Counted from the first letter of the stretch, positions 12,462-24,518 are shown. The stretch is 64,000 nt of DNA from Pogonophryne albipinna (GCA_028583405.1 JAPTMU010000122.1:373784-437783), one strand, 5' to 3'. The notes: generated by a model from the letters alone, not told the origin. Translations and numbers: made by a program.

Positions 12462-13536
12462 TGCCCCCCCAGAATTCACTCGTACACAAAGTCTGTGCGG
12501 CGGGGAGGAACGACAAGCCGACCACCCCGACTCCGAAGAACGGGAGGCGACCTCTGAAGGGGCGGCCGCTGGGACATGGGACCGGAGCCGCAGGCCCCAA
12601 TCCTGTGACAGGGGTCGAGGTCAAGCCAGCACCAACGGCTGGTCCAAGTCCAGGTGAGCAGCCTTCACCCGGTCCACAGAAACTCACTCGGCCTTACCAC
12701 CCGGTCGACCACAAGGTGTTTGTCCCCGTGCTCCAAAACCCGGAAAGGCCCATCGTAAGGAGGCTGTAGGGGACCCCTGTGCGCGTCGTGCCGGATAAAC
12801 ACATGCTCCGCCGAGCGGAGCTCCACGGGAACCCGGGACACCTGAGTTCTGTGCCGAGCAGTGGGGATCGGAGCAAAGGCCTCAGCGGCGTCCTGCAGGA
12901 AAGCCCGCTGGGCCGTAGTCGACCAGGGAGCCGATGCGTTGGGGAGGAAATCCCCCGGAACCCTCAGCGGCTGACCGTATACCAACTCAGCCGTGGAGCA
13001 CTGCAGATCCTCTTTAGGCGCAGTCCTCAGGCCCAGCATCACCCAAGGCAGCTTGTCGACCCAATTACCGTCCGTAAGGCCGGCCTTGAGGGCCGCCTTC
13101 ATGGAGTGATGGAACCGCTCACAGAGGCCGTTAGCCTGAGGGTGGTAAGCGGTAGTCCTGTGCAGCTTAACCCCCAAACCACTCGCCACGGCATTCCAGA
13201 GCTCGGACGTGAACTGTGAGCCCCTGTCCGAGGAAATGTCTGACGGGGTGCCAAAAGACGCTGGCAGGCTGTGTGCGGCTAACTGTGCTCCCCCGGATAG
13301 CAGGGGCAGCAGACGCACTGCCCACTCCTCCTCCGGCCACCCGCACGCTGCCGCTGAGCCCCCGAAAATGTCCCGATACGCCCCTGGATCGTCCCCGGCT
13401 GTCATCTTTTGTAGGGCAATCAGCGGCGGCCGGAACGGGCTGGTCACTGGATCGACCTCCCGGTTGGCCGGACGCTGCAGCAGCTCCCGCAGGAGAGCAC
13501 CGTCCTCGCGCTGGACCGAGGCGAAAGTACTCATTA
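12462..13536 (-). pseudogene. Gypsy gag-integrase fusion, internally deleted
   Basis: One minus-strand frame of 289 codons (12665-13534) joins two parts of a Gypsy polyprotein that are normally kilobases apart. Residues about 40-100 look like a SCAN-like gag matrix (LQKMTAGDDPGAYRDIF, CGWPEEEWAVRLLPLLSG). From about residue 95 it becomes the integrase catalytic core and C-terminus (FGTPSDISSDRGSQFTSELW, TTAYHPQANGLCERFHHSMK, LPWVMLGLRTAPK). Protease, RT, RNase H and the first integrase Asp are missing. The frame is open across the junction. It precedes the LTR at 12261-12461. The start Met near 13534 lies at a junction with another repeat, so translation is doubtful. Confidence 0.82.
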
Positions 13537-15241
13537 CTCAAAGTGGACATTTTTGGAAAAATATATATTATATCACTGGAGTATAATTAATGATGCATTC
13601 ATTTTAATTTTGCAGCTGTTAAACGGTGAGAAACATGAATAACTTTTAATACGAGCAGAAAACTCCATCAAGAATAGTTTATTAATAAAATTACCTCCAA
13701 AATAAATAAGTAACTAATGTTTTCAAATAAATGTAGTGAGTAAAAAGTACAATATGTATTGCCAAAATGTAGAGGTATTAAGGAGCATACAATGAAAATA
13801 CTCAAGTATAGTAAATGTACTTAGTTACTTCACACCACTGGTGGTACTGAGAGTTGGTAGCTCGCATGAACTTTGTTAAATTGTTTTTTTTTCGTTGTGT
13901 ATGGCATGTATCGCAGAGATACACTCGTAATAATGGACGCATGGATACTGAATTATGGACAGGGAACATTGAGACGTTCTCCGGCCACATTATCTTACAA
14001 CCATACACCGGACCAGCTGTACCAAAGGCAACTGAGGGTTGTAAAGCAAAGCTAACCCAGCTAGAACTCAAAACTGTTCCACCAACCAGCATGCTCTTGT
14101 CCACTTATGGAAAAATAATACAATTGGAAGTAAGACTCAGGCTAACCCAGAAAATGTAGATTGGAGATTGTTGTGCCCACATCTTCACAGAGACATGACT
14201 CCATTGTGTTCAACTGATCAAATTCTGCACTTTGCGTGTAAAACGCTGAATAATCCCTGAGCTCATTTGGGAAGAGAACTTCAATTTGTTGTGCAACCCT
14301 GTGTTGCAGAATGACCCTTAAACCCTTGAATCAAGTAGCTGAATGATTATTGGTATTACCCTTGATCCTACCCTCGAGTTACAAAACGTACAGGATTTAT
14401 AAACAAATGCCTCTTTTGCCTCAACCCATGTCTATAATCTGGTATTTTCAGTCCTTATCAAATGCAGATATCCTTTATTACAAGTGTATTTCAACAACAC
14501 TATTGTTGTTATGTTTAGTTTAAAATGTCTCTCAATTTCTCATTTGCTTTCTCAAACGGTGTGTATTCTTGTGAGTAAAAACTGGGCTTTATCCACCCAT
14601 TGGAAACTAATAATTTCCTCTTGAGCAGCAACAGAAGAGAATGAAAGTTAAACGACATTTTAAGATATCTTTATTTTCTGGCTCCTCGTTTTTATATTAT
14701 CTATGCACTGACAGCTTTGAGTTTTCCCTGTAGGAGCCCCGTGTCTCTTTTCCTTTCCACCACAGATCATTGTGTATCACGTTTAGTAGCCTGACTGGAT
14801 TCAGGTTTCATTAAGGCTTCCTTTAGGTATCTTTTTTGTTGGACACTATTTGGAAGAACACCATTAAACTTCCATCAGGAGCCTGAAATGATGATATGAT
14901 AATTCAGTTTGTTCTTGCTACCCCAATCATCAGTTCATTCGGTATGCTTTTGTACTCCGGGCTTATTCCTCACTAGACTCTTTTTCATGGACAAGACCAT
15001 CTGTGGGTTTGATAAACCAAAGAAAACTTCAGATCACACAATAAAAAAAACATGATTTTTATTAATTGAAGCATATTAAGTATTCATAACATTGTTCAAA
15101 CTGAGCCTACTGTGTACATGACATGTAGTAAAGAGGTTATACATGAAATACCTTCCACAGATCAGAACATCACATATGTGCATATTATTACAGAACAAAT
15201 GCACATTAGCATCACTTACATCACAAGTACTGCAACATATG
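13537..15241. other. Non-coding; AAGTAC-type dispersed repeat at about 13690-13835
   Basis: Around 13690-13835 lies a repeat (AAGTACAATATG, TACTCAAGTATAGTAAATG, ACTTCACACCACTG) related to 49740-50200 and 53820-53990. The remaining 1.4 kb up to the OR stop codon shows no gene. A microRNA or other regulatory element cannot be excluded by eye. Confidence 0.45.
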
Positions 15242-16156
15242 TCAGTTCAACTTTGCTCGACAGAATAACTTCTTCAGGTGCTTAAAGATTTCTTTCACTT
15301 TCAGTCCATATATAACTGGATTAAAGAGGGGGTAATACAAGAATGCCTGTAAAGTCATTATGGAATGTAAATCAGATCCAAGTTGGCCTATTACAACATC
15401 ATATGAACACAAACAGGAGAAGCAGAATAAAACTACGAGGTGGGGTAAACAGGTCTGTGCAGCTTTTCTCCGGACATTTCTACCGCTTCGATAGGAGATG
15501 ATCAGTATTCTGGTGTATGTGAAAAGTATGAAGAGCAAAGGCAAAAGGGCCATGCTGAACAGAACATACAGATCGTATAAAGTTATTACTTTGGAACTAA
15601 TGCAAAAGAGATTGTAAATTGAATGGTTGCATATAAATGATTTTAAAGTAAAATGACAGAATTTAGTATTAACAATCAGAATAATTGAAACTGCAATCTC
15701 ACACGCAGGCACAAGCCAAGCCAAACAGAGAATGACACTCACTGTAGTTGTTGTCATTATATTATGATATTGCAGAGGCTTACATATAGACACATATCTG
15801 TCATAGGCCATGGCTGACAACAGGAAGAAATCTGAAGCACACAAGAAGTAATACAAGAAAAATTGAATGAGACAGGCTGAATATGATATGACCGGTTTCT
15901 CAGACACAAAGTTACCTAACAACTTTGGGTACATAGCAGTGTTGTAAATAATGGAGTTCAGCAGCAACGCTGCGATAAAAAAGTACATAGGCTCATGGAG
16001 GTTCTTGTGCTTCCATATAAGGCACATAATGGATGAACTAAAGAACATTGTTAGGATATATACAGCAAACATAATAGAAAAATACAAAAACCTGAATGTG
16101 CCCATTTCAACATACCCACTAAGAGCAATGTATGTTACATTTAAGTCATCATCCAT
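15242..16156 (-). CDS. Olfactory receptor, intact single-exon gene
   Basis: This is a seven-helix odorant-type GPCR without introns, about 304 codons, the usual OR length. In order it shows an N-glycosylation site (NVT) in a short extracellular N-terminus, HEPMYFFIAALLL at helix 2, a conserved Cys before helix 3 (SACLIQFF), MAYDRYVSICKPLQY at the end of helix 3, the extracellular loop 2 cysteines (KFCHFTLKSFIC), RKAAQTCLPHLVV at helix 6 and PLFNPVIYGLKVKEI at helix 7. It would couple odorant binding to the olfactory G protein in sensory neurons. I chose the second Met (codon at 16154-16156) because MDDDLNVT gives a typical short N-terminus; an upstream in-frame Met at 16175 adds seven residues. 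Nearby relatives at 11.4, 28.7 and 63.5 kb are pseudogenes. No stop or frameshift is seen. Confidence 0.93.
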   Translation of the reverse strand: MDDDLNVTYIALSGYVEMGTFRFLYFSIMFAVYILTMFFSSSIMCLIWKHKNLHEPMYFFIAALLLNSIIYNTAMYPKLLGNFVSEKPVISYSACLIQFFLYYFLCASDFFLLSAMAYDRYVSICKPLQYHNIMTTTTVSVILCLAWLVPACEIAVSIILIVNTKFCHFTLKSFICNHSIYNLFCISSKVITLYDLYVLFSMALLPLLFILFTYTRILIISYRSGRNVRRKAAQTCLPHLVVLFCFSCLCSYDVVIGQLGSDLHSIMTLQAFLYYPLFNPVIYGLKVKEIFKHLKKLFCRAKLN

Positions 16157-16177
16157 GAAGAATCCAAAGGTAAACAT

Positions 16178-17945
16178 TCATACATGAGACAGGCAGGTTT
16201 TATAACAGGCACACATTATTAAAATAGAAATAGAAGTCTTACCATGAAGTCTTAATAACATATTGCATGTTTGATTCATTCACAGATACCAGACCTTAAA
16301 CTGCACCTCATGTGTGTTCATGCAGTGATAAGAACTGTTTCCCTCAGACTAAGTATTTTATCATATTTCCTCTCCCTCCATGGATCTCATTAACTCTTCA
16401 AAGTTACCATGTGAACAACTTCATCAAACTCTGGAGGCCTGAACCCAAAGGTGCCAAACTTTGTTTACATGGGTGTGAGTTCACTTCTTTGCATTGAGAA
16501 CGATTGCAGGGTTGGTGCGAGGCCCTAATCATTGACCTCATGTGCACTTACTAAATAATACACTCTATGTCAAGTTTTGCTTTGGGTTAAACTTTACAAT
16601 TTCATTAAAATGCAGTTTGGAGTCCTAAAGGCAATGATCAACAACACAATGTCTTGTTGTTGATGATACAGCAAACTCTGGAGGCCTGAACCCAAAGATT
16701 ATGTTCCCTTTACTTACAAAAATACAATAGCAGGTCTCCCTTGAAAAAGAGATCAATGATCTCAATGGGATACACCTGGGTAAATAAAGGTTTGAAATGA
16801 AATAAAACGAACAATATTTAATTTATCCTCAGTCATTCCAAGAGTCTAGTTACAATGGTTCAATAAATGCTCAGCTCGGGGTTTTCCAGGGGTGTAGTGC
16901 CATTTTTACAAGTACCGGAGCGCACCTATGACACATGCATGCACGCGCACGGTAGTGATCACCAAAAGATCCAAAGATATGGACTTAGGTTACTATGCAA
17001 AAGTATGCAAATGTTTTTTCTATCCTATCCATGTGAAAATGTCTTTAGGGGGGGGGGGGACTTCATATATTCTAGGGGGGTCCATGGGGGGGCAGAGTTT
17101 ACATATTGAAGTTAGATGGTTCGATCTGGTGCACTTCGAGGGCTAAATTAAGACACTAGATCTATTGGTACGTCTCTCTACACACATATGAAACAGAACT
17201 GTAAAGAGATTTTCTTTTTCATAATGGATATTTTACAAATCACTACCTTTTTAAACTGTATTCTTGGTTTACTGTCCTATAGTATTTCATACCTGTTTTT
17301 CATTTATTCTCTTATTTTTGTATAACTATAATGGTCATATAAAGGTGTGCCTCGGAAATACTTGTTTACGTAAATGATAACCAAACAGTTTGAGACTGAG
17401 ATAAGTTAGACTAAAGTTAACTATCTAAACAGTCCTTTACCTCACTGAGCTGATGTTATCTGATAGGAGAGCGCTCTCCACCTTGTTCTAGAAATAGCTC
17501 TTTATATCCGTTAGCATAGCTAGCTAACCAGATGATAACAACAGCAATCCCCAGTACCGGTGCGCTCTCTCTCTCTCTCGCTCGCTCGTGCACACACACA
17601 GAGCCGAGCTTGAATGAAACGAAGAGACCCATAAGCAGGGGTTAAGTTGGGATTTGATATGTGGGGGGGCTCTGTGTGGAGGTGCGACATTATCTGTATC
17701 AAATGCACACATTGATGCCACCAAATGACACAATACAAAAGAAAGTACTACAAATAAACTGGAATTAATTTACATCTCAAATTATTAATATATACACAAT
17801 ATATCATCACCAAATTCTGTGTTATTATGACCGATCATAGCTCAGTTTTATGCAGACACATACATTTTGCATGGTTTAAGAAACGGCTACGTGTTACAAG
17901 GCGAGTCGGGGGGTTTGGCGGCACCGCGGCAGACTCTCTACACAC
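16178..17945. other. Non-coding; L2-like tail and small repeats
   Basis: No gene is supported. A LINE/SINE 3'-tail-like piece (GATCTCAATGGGATACACCT, then GGTAAATAAAGG) lies at about 16750-16795. A 25-bp direct repeat (AAACTCTGGAGGCCTGAACC plus CAAAG) occurs near 16426 and 16674. There are G-runs near 17049 and 17085 and a short CT-rich run at 17565-17585. Confidence 0.5.
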
Positions 17946-18316
17946 ACACAACCCACAGGAACCATCAGGAACCAACAGGAGCCTACAGGAACCAACAGGA
18001 ACCATCAGGAACCCACACGAACCAACAGGAACCTACAGGAACCCACATGAGCCTACAGGAACCAACAGGAGCCTACAGGAACCAACAGGAACCATCAGGA
18101 ACCTACAGGAACCAACAGGAACATACAGGAACCCACAGGAGCCTACAGGAACCAACAGGAACCATCAGGAACCAACAGGAAACATCAGGAACCAACAGGA
18201 ACCATCAGGAACCAACAGGAACTATCAGGAACCAACAGGAACCATCAGGAACCATCAGGAACCTACAGGAACCAACAGGAGCCTACAGGAACCAACAGGA
18301 GCCTACAGGAGCCTAC
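17946..18316 (-). repeat. 10-bp minisatellite, array 2 (opposite orientation)
   Basis: About 37 copies of AGGAACCAAC / AGGAGCCTAC-type decamers. This is the complement of the decamer in the 8.0-kb array, so the two arrays lie in opposite orientation 9.4 kb apart. The peptides it could encode are an effect of the repeat. Confidence 0.95.
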
Positions 18317-18792
18317 TAGTGATGTGACGTTCGCGAACGATCCGATTATTTTGAACGGCTCTTTGGTACGAACGAAGGGAACCGAGTCGTACTTGGTGAG
18401 AGCCTTTTTATCGTTGGTTCACTGCCTGCTATAAATCCACTCGCCTTTAAAGGAAGTTGCCTTCCTGAATGCCAATTTGCCGTATAGATGATGGCATAAC
18501 GCATGCTGCTTGAGTATAGTTTGGCTGCCTGAGAGATGTAGCAAGTTACTACTACGCCGGTGGCGGAAGCAAAACACGGCAAGAACGGAAGTGGGTAGGT
18601 CTGGGCACCAACGAACAAGAGGCCGCCAGCTAGAAGCCTCTGCCCCTTTATAGGGTGCTCCCTGGCGGTGATAGGCTTAGAAGAATATGCCTTACAACAG
18701 CATTTACTACTCATCCTGCTAGAATCTACCCCCCCCCCTCCATTTGCATCGTCGCCCCAACGATGTGCAAATCAAGCCCAAGGTTAGCTAAC
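18317..18792. repeat. Repeat with hAT-like start; possible LTR of Gypsy 2
   Basis: The segment starts TAGTGATGTGACGTTCGCGA, resembling the ends of a widespread fish hAT miniature element that I recall but cannot verify. A C-run at 18728-18738 on the plus strand would be a minus-strand polypurine tract for the adjoining Gypsy element. If so, part of this segment could be its 3' LTR, but the usual TG start after the tract is not evident. Confidence 0.35.
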
Positions 18793-21700
18793 CTAGGCCC
18801 AAGGTCTAAAGATGACAGACACTGAGTTAGACACCGGACCAGGAGAGTTTTCAGCCACAGGCGCCAATTCTCCCAACGCTCTCGGGAGATGATGGACATT
18901 AGGATGCTGCCCAGCGGTTGACCGTGCTGTCCGTCGCAATGTCACTGCGCTAGAATCAGGGCAAATTGCTAGAGGGATAGCCAAGCAGGAGGAAGGCAAT
19001 TCTGGCATGGCAGCGAGAGCTACCAAAGGACCGGCCTCAATGGAGGCTTCGTCAGATGGTGGAAGCAGCAACCAAGGGGTTTCTTGGGTCACCACAGCTG
19101 ATCTGGTAGAAGGAGGATTCGGAGCTTCATTTCTTGAAACCCACAGGTCACTATCAAAGGAAAGCTCATCATCTGACTGTGGTGAGTCAGGAGGAATTGA
19201 GAGAGGGACAGGGACATCATCTGGAGAGTGTGTGCCAACCACAGCTTTCAACAGAGTGCGGTGGACCTGTTTGGTTTTGGTCAGATCGTTTGCAGATGCA
19301 ATTGTGTACACCGAACCCCCTTTTGATGCTTTCACCACTATATACCTGACAGAACTCCAAATATCCCTGATCTTATGGCGCCCTCTTCCACCACAATTTC
19401 GCAACCAAACTAACTGGCCCTCGTTCAATGGGACATCTTTGACATACTGGTCATGGCACCTCTTTCTGCGCTCTGCTGCAGTTTTTAACCTCTCTTGAGC
19501 TCCTTCAAAGGCAATTTGCAATTTTGCCTGATGCTCCTGAATCCACTCATGGACAGGACCACCGACTGGATCAGGGACTCTACCCAACATAAAATCAACT
19601 GGGAGCCTTGGCTCTTGTCCAAACATCAACAAGAATGGAGATTCACCAGTTGACTGATGGGGAGTAGTGTTGTAAGACTACAGTAACCAATTTGGCAAAG
19701 CCCTCCACAAACCTACAATAGTAACTGGCAAAACCAAGGAACGACCGCAGTCCAGAGATGGTAGTGGGGGGCTGCCAGCTAGCTACCACCTCCTGTTTAT
19801 TGGGATCAGTGGAGACACCTTGGTCAGAGATCACATGGCCTAGGTAATAATAAAATAATAATTCATTTATTTTATATCGGCGGCTCTCAAGGCTCTCAAG
19901 GTCGCCGTACAAACACATATAAAACAAGATACACAATACATAACACAAGCATAAGAGACATAAACAAGACAATGCAGTATATAAATCAATCAAATAACCA
20001 AATAAATAAAAACAGAGGGTAGCGCTCTTCTCTCTGGAAAAAAGCACACTTGGAAAGCTTAGCCTTTAAGCCTTCCTGCTAAAGCCTCCTCAGCACGACC
20101 TCCAACCTCTCAAGATGTTGATCCACGGTGGAAGAGAATACCACAATGTCATCAAGGTATAAAAGCAAAGATTGGCATTGTTGGTCCCCGAAGATCCGCT
20201 GCATCAATCTTTGGAAGGAGCCAGGAGCATTGCAGGGCATCCGATTCCACTCAAAGATGCCAAACGGGGTGCAAAACGCCGTTTTTGGCCGGTCTGTTTC
20301 TGCAACTGGCACCTGGTTATACCCACTGGCTAAATCCATGGTGGAAAACCAGCGGGCACCGGTCAGCGCATCAAGGGACTCCTCGATGCGAGGGAGAGGA
20401 AAAGCATCCTTCCGGGTTTTACTGTTCAGCTGCCGGTAGTCTACGCACATGCGCAGGCTACCATCTTTCTTTTTTACGAGCACAATGGGAGACGCATAGG
20501 GGCTGCTACTCTCCCTGATGATCTGTGACTCAAGAAGTTGGTTGATGTGCTCCTTCACTACCTCGTACTCAGACAGGGGAATACGCCTATAGCGTTGCTT
20601 CACGGGGACATCATCAAGAAGAGGGATGTCATGAGAGATCAAGGTGGTGCAAACCAAGTCCCCCTCGTGAGCAGAAAAGACAGAGGTGTGCTTCGTCAAA
20701 AGAGACCGTACCTTAACCTGTTCTTCAGCAGGCAACGAAGACAGGTCTAGAGCATCCAGCTGGTCAGGCACTGAGGGAAAGGCAGCCTGGGATGCCACTC
20801 TGGCCACACTGGATGGTACTTCGGTGACACCAACAGGCAAGCTGACCAGCCTAACTTCATCGAGTGTGCCTACCAGTGTGCGGGGATAGAGCAACACGTC
20901 TGTGGAGCCTACGTTCACAATAGTGATGTAGGCGGTGCCCCTTTCCACCTGAACCAGAGCTGAAGAGGCAAGCAATCCAGCCGGACGACCCAAATCCAAG
21001 GGCACAAATAACACAGTGCCACTTCAGTACTGCTCTGAGCATGTGGCTGCAACAATCTTTATCATGCCACCAGGGATACGACAAGCCTTCCTTCCACGCA
21101 CTTTTACGCCCCCTGAGACGCCAGGGGGGGCCTGCACACTGGACTGATGGCATTTTTGCAAAGCCTGAATGAAGGACTTGGGGGCCTCAGATACAGCAGG
21201 TAAGGAAAACAAGGCCAAACCATGCTGGCCAAAGAGGTCTTGATAACATCTGCAAATGATTTTCATCCCCAAGATACCAGGTACTGCAGAAGAGACACCA
21301 CCAGGGGGGTCCTTGACCACCAACATGCCACAGCTTGCCATTACCTTTCCACATAGTTCAACTTCCAGCTCCAAGTAGCCGATGTAAGGGATGGCTAACC
21401 AATTGGCTGCCCTGAGCTGCAGCCAGTGACAAGATTGAAGCTTCTCTTGGCCCCAGGGCTCAAAGTGCTGAAGGGAAAAGCTCTCCGTGACAATAGACAA
21501 CCAGTATCTACCAAGCAAGGAACCATAACTCCCCCCATGCTGACATCTAAATGTGGAAAAAACGACATGAGCTTAGAAGCTTCTCCTGAGCCTGTGACTC
21601 CACCCCCCGAACTGTGGCTCTGTAATTCGGCGGGCGCTAGTTTTCCGATGGCTGAGTGAAACGGCGCTGCCCGCTAGACTGTTGAGCAGGTCAGGACGGC

Positions 21701-22055
21701 CGAGCACGAGGAGCAGCACGTACCCCATCGCACTCTCTGGCAAAATGACCGGGTAGCTGGCAACGTCGATCAATTATGGGGCCACTATAGGGGGGGCGAC
21801 TGCGCAGCTGAGATTCCTGGAAACGAGAAATGCTTTGAGTAAGTGCTGCTCTTGCTGGAGTTTTAGCATCTCTCTCATCTCACTTAGTTCAGACACCTGT
21901 GAGCCAGTCACCACCCGAGGACCACCCTGAACTCCATACTGTAGACCAAGAACTAAAGGGACAGAGTGACTTTGGCCCCTATTAGCACCAGGCAAACCCT
22001 CACGTTCCGACCTGATTGCTTCTGCCCTGGCCTCGAGTAAGGTTGCAGTAGACAT
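18793..22055 (-). mobile_element. Ty3/Gypsy retrotransposon 2, internally deleted
   Basis: On the minus strand a gag C-terminus (21774-22055) leads to a remnant zinc knuckle (CQLPGHFAREC near 21750) with an in-frame stop. A protease follows with its active site (VPCLVDTG, near 21510) and a one-base frameshift directly after it. The RT is at 20079-20700 (VDYRQLNSKTRKDAFPLPRI, MDLASGYNQVPV, LLLYLDDIVVFS). The RT connection (GHVISDQGVSTDPNKQEVV, LRSFLGFASYYCRFV) is then joined directly to the integrase C-terminus (TTPHQSTGESP, MFGQEPRLPVDFMLGRV). RNase H and the integrase core are deleted. A short repeat splits the RT-connection boundary. The element is inactive. Confidence 0.9.
19847..20025 (-). 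mobile_element. SINE/LINE-like insert in Gypsy 2
   Basis: An AT-rich insert containing AATTCATTTATTTTATATCG and GTCGCCGTACAAACACATAT separates KCAFFQRE from LGHVISDQGV, which are adjacent in Gypsy RTs. The edges are approximate. It resembles a fish LINE 3' UTR or SINE. Confidence 0.6.
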
Positions 22056-22095
22056 AAGACCAGCTGTTAAATAAAGCTCTTCTGACCTTAGCTGT
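22051..22095. repeat. 45-bp segment shared exactly with 54131-54175
   Basis: The stretch starting AGACATAAGACCAGCTGTTA and ending TCTGACCTTAGCTG is identical at both places, with one mismatch before the match resumes for four bases. Here it overlaps the gag start of Gypsy 2 and its junction with the DIRS element. Confidence 0.85.
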
Positions 22096-23930
22096 CATGC
22101 GATTGGTTTACAACCATCGATCTGAGGGACGCTAACTTTCATGTCGAGATTGCTCCGAAACACAGAAAGTATTTGCGTTTTGCCTGGGGAAAGCTATAGC
22201 TGTGCGCTGGTCACGGCACACGGCACAGCGACCTACTAGAGCTGCGGGCAGTAGTATTAGTCCTCCAACATTTCAAACCCTTAATTCAGGGGAAACATGT
22301 AATGGTCAGGAGCGACAACAGCACCACAGTGTCATATATCAACAGACAGGGCGGAGTCCGCTCCGCCACTTTGTTGACCACAGCGGAGAAATTGTGGTTA
22401 TGGGCTGCAGAGGTGGTATTATCTCTGAGGGCCCTCCACATTCCGGGTCTGGAGAACAGGGGGGCCGACCTCATGCCGAGGGGCGGACCCCTGCCAGGCG
22501 AGTGGGCGCTTCACCCGGAGGTGGTGAAGCGGATCTGTTCGCCAGCCGGCGCAACACCCACTGCGCACTGTGGTGCTCCCTGGCCCTGAGCGACGACCCG
22601 CCTTTGGGGGTAGACGCGTTGCACACGAGCCATGGCCAAAGAAGCTGCTTTACGCCTTTCCACCGTTGCGTCTCATTCTCTCTCTCCTGGGGAGAGTGAG
22701 GCGAGAACGTCTGTCAATCGTCTTGGTAGCGCCGGATCGCGTGAGGGCGCCGTGTTACTCAGAGATGACACAGATGAAGGTGGGCCAGCCCAGGGCGCTC
22801 TGGCCCCTCCAAGTTGGGGGCCGATCTCTCAGGAAGCAGGTGCAATCGGGGCATTACCGCCTCTGGGCCGTCCTCTCCAGGCTCGGCTCCTGAGAGGGAT
22901 AGGCTGAGACAGGGTGGATTGTCTGACAGTGTTATTCAGTCTATCCAGGCAGCTAGAGCGAGATCCACCACAGCCTGTTAGAGGCCGAAGTGGCTGGGAT
23001 TCCAGCGATGGTGTGAGCAGCGGAGAATAGAGCCCCTATCTTGTAAATTGGGATCCATTTTGTCGTACTTCCAGTTACTGGTGGACAGAGGGCTTGCTCA
23101 TTCCACAGTGAAGGTGTATGCAGCAGCCATCTCGTCCTGCCATGAGGGATTTGGCGGCAGGTCAGTTTTTGCTCAGCCTCTAATGTCGCGGTTTTTACAG
23201 GGGGTCAGTAGGCTGCGCCCAGTAGTGCGCGCCTCCGCCCCGCAGTGGGTTCTGCCGCTGGTGCTCGAGGCTCTGGTCACAGGACCATTTGAACCTCTGG
23301 AGCTCTCTTCCCTGAAAGCACTGTCGTGGAAGACAGCGTTGCTACTTGCCTTAACGTCAGCCAAAAGAGTGTCCGAGCTAACCGCTCTGTCGGTGCACCC
23401 GAGTTGTTTAATAATCCGGGGTGACCGGAGCGGGGCGACACTCAGACCGAACCCCTCCTTTGTGCCCAAGAGCCTAAGGAGTGCGTTCAGGTTGAGAGCT
23501 ATTCAGTTCGGGGGTTTTAATCTCCCCCCATAGTGGGGCGAGGGAGGCTAAATTACACCTCCACCCGGTGCGCGCTAGCATGTTATGTGGAGCGCACGGC
23601 TGCCCTTAGACGCACAGAACAGCTGTTTGTGTGTTTCGGGGGTGGGGTCACTGGAAAAGCTCTGTCCAAGAAACGCCTGGCAGGGTCTCTGCGAGTGCAT
23701 TGCACATGCCTACGGACAGGCAGGGAGAGCCTTCCCCACGGGAGTCCGTCCACACTCTACACGAGCCATGGCTGTGTCAACAGCCTTATTTAACGGTGTG
23801 AGTGTGGAGGACATATGCACGGCGGCGTCTTGGTCAACGCCAGGCCCCTTCATTACGTTTTATCTCTTGGACATGTCTGGGTCCTTTTCATCGTCTGTGC
23901 TTGCTGGGGCAACGCAGGATTGGTGAGGAG
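22096..23930 (+). mobile_element. DIRS-type (tyrosine recombinase) retrotransposon 1, decayed
   Basis: The plus strand shows RT block B (LRDANFHVEIAPKHRKYLRF) at about 22120. An internal deletion joins it to RNase H (DLLELRAVVLVLQHF, VRSDNSTTVSYINRQGG, LRALHIPGLENRGADLMPRG, GEWALHPEVV) at 22215-22560. From 23048 comes a tyrosine recombinase with an N-terminal SAM-like part (YFQLLVDRGLAHSTVKVYAA) and a catalytic part (LSWKTALLLALTSAKRVSEL). It continues through frameshifts to HSTRAMAVSTALFNGVSVED and CTAASWSTP near 23830. RT, RNase H and a YR instead of an integrase define DIRS-like elements. Several stops and frameshifts make it inactive. Confidence 0.88.
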
Positions 23931-23966
23931 GGAGAGGGGGGCTGTGGGTCAGTGGGCATCTGTACT

Positions 23967-24008
23967 GGTCAGGAGCGACAACAGCACCACAGTGGCATAC
24001 ATCAACAG
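23967..24008 (+). repeat. 42-bp repeat of the DIRS RNase H segment at 22304-22345
   Basis: GGTCAGGAGCGACAACAGCA and the following bases recur here with two mismatches in 42. It sits just beyond the tyrosine recombinase end. Confidence 0.85.
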
Positions 24009-24185
24009 TTCACTTTTTTTTATCTTCAGACAACCCTCAGATTATTTTGCACATTTGTACACAGAGCTACCAGACTTCTGATGTGCAATGACTGCCGTAG
24101 GGTTGTCGGTTCAAGTCCCCGCACAGATCTAAAAATGGAGTGTGGACTGCTACTGCTCGGAGAGGGCCCACTCAATAGCTATACT

Positions 24186-24518
24186 AGGATGGGTTCAAAG
24201 CAGAGACCACATTTCACTGTGTGCTTTTTAAATGTATTTGTGACCAATAAAGAGGTTTTTATCCTCCAATTAAAAATATACAATACTTTGTGCAATATAC
24301 CCTCCTACTGCTACTTTTACTAACATGGCGTACATGTCTGTTATATTGTGTTTGACCTATTGTGTTATTAATGACGTGTGCATACTTAGCCATTCTTTTA
24401 TTTGTTTCTTGACCTTACCTGCACGATCTGCTGTTCATGAACATTTCCACGATGCGGGACGAATAAAGGACTTCTGGTTCTGATGCTGATGAGATCTTTA
24501 TGAAGGCTGTTATATTCC
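24186..24518 (+). repeat. Dispersed repeat R, copy a (truncated)
   Basis: Starts ATGGGTTCAAAGCAGAGACC and runs through GGACGAATAAAGGACTTCTG to GAAGGCTGTTAT, where the 3' end of LINE D begins. The same sequence recurs at 30149-30462 and 61350-61673. Confidence 0.9.
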
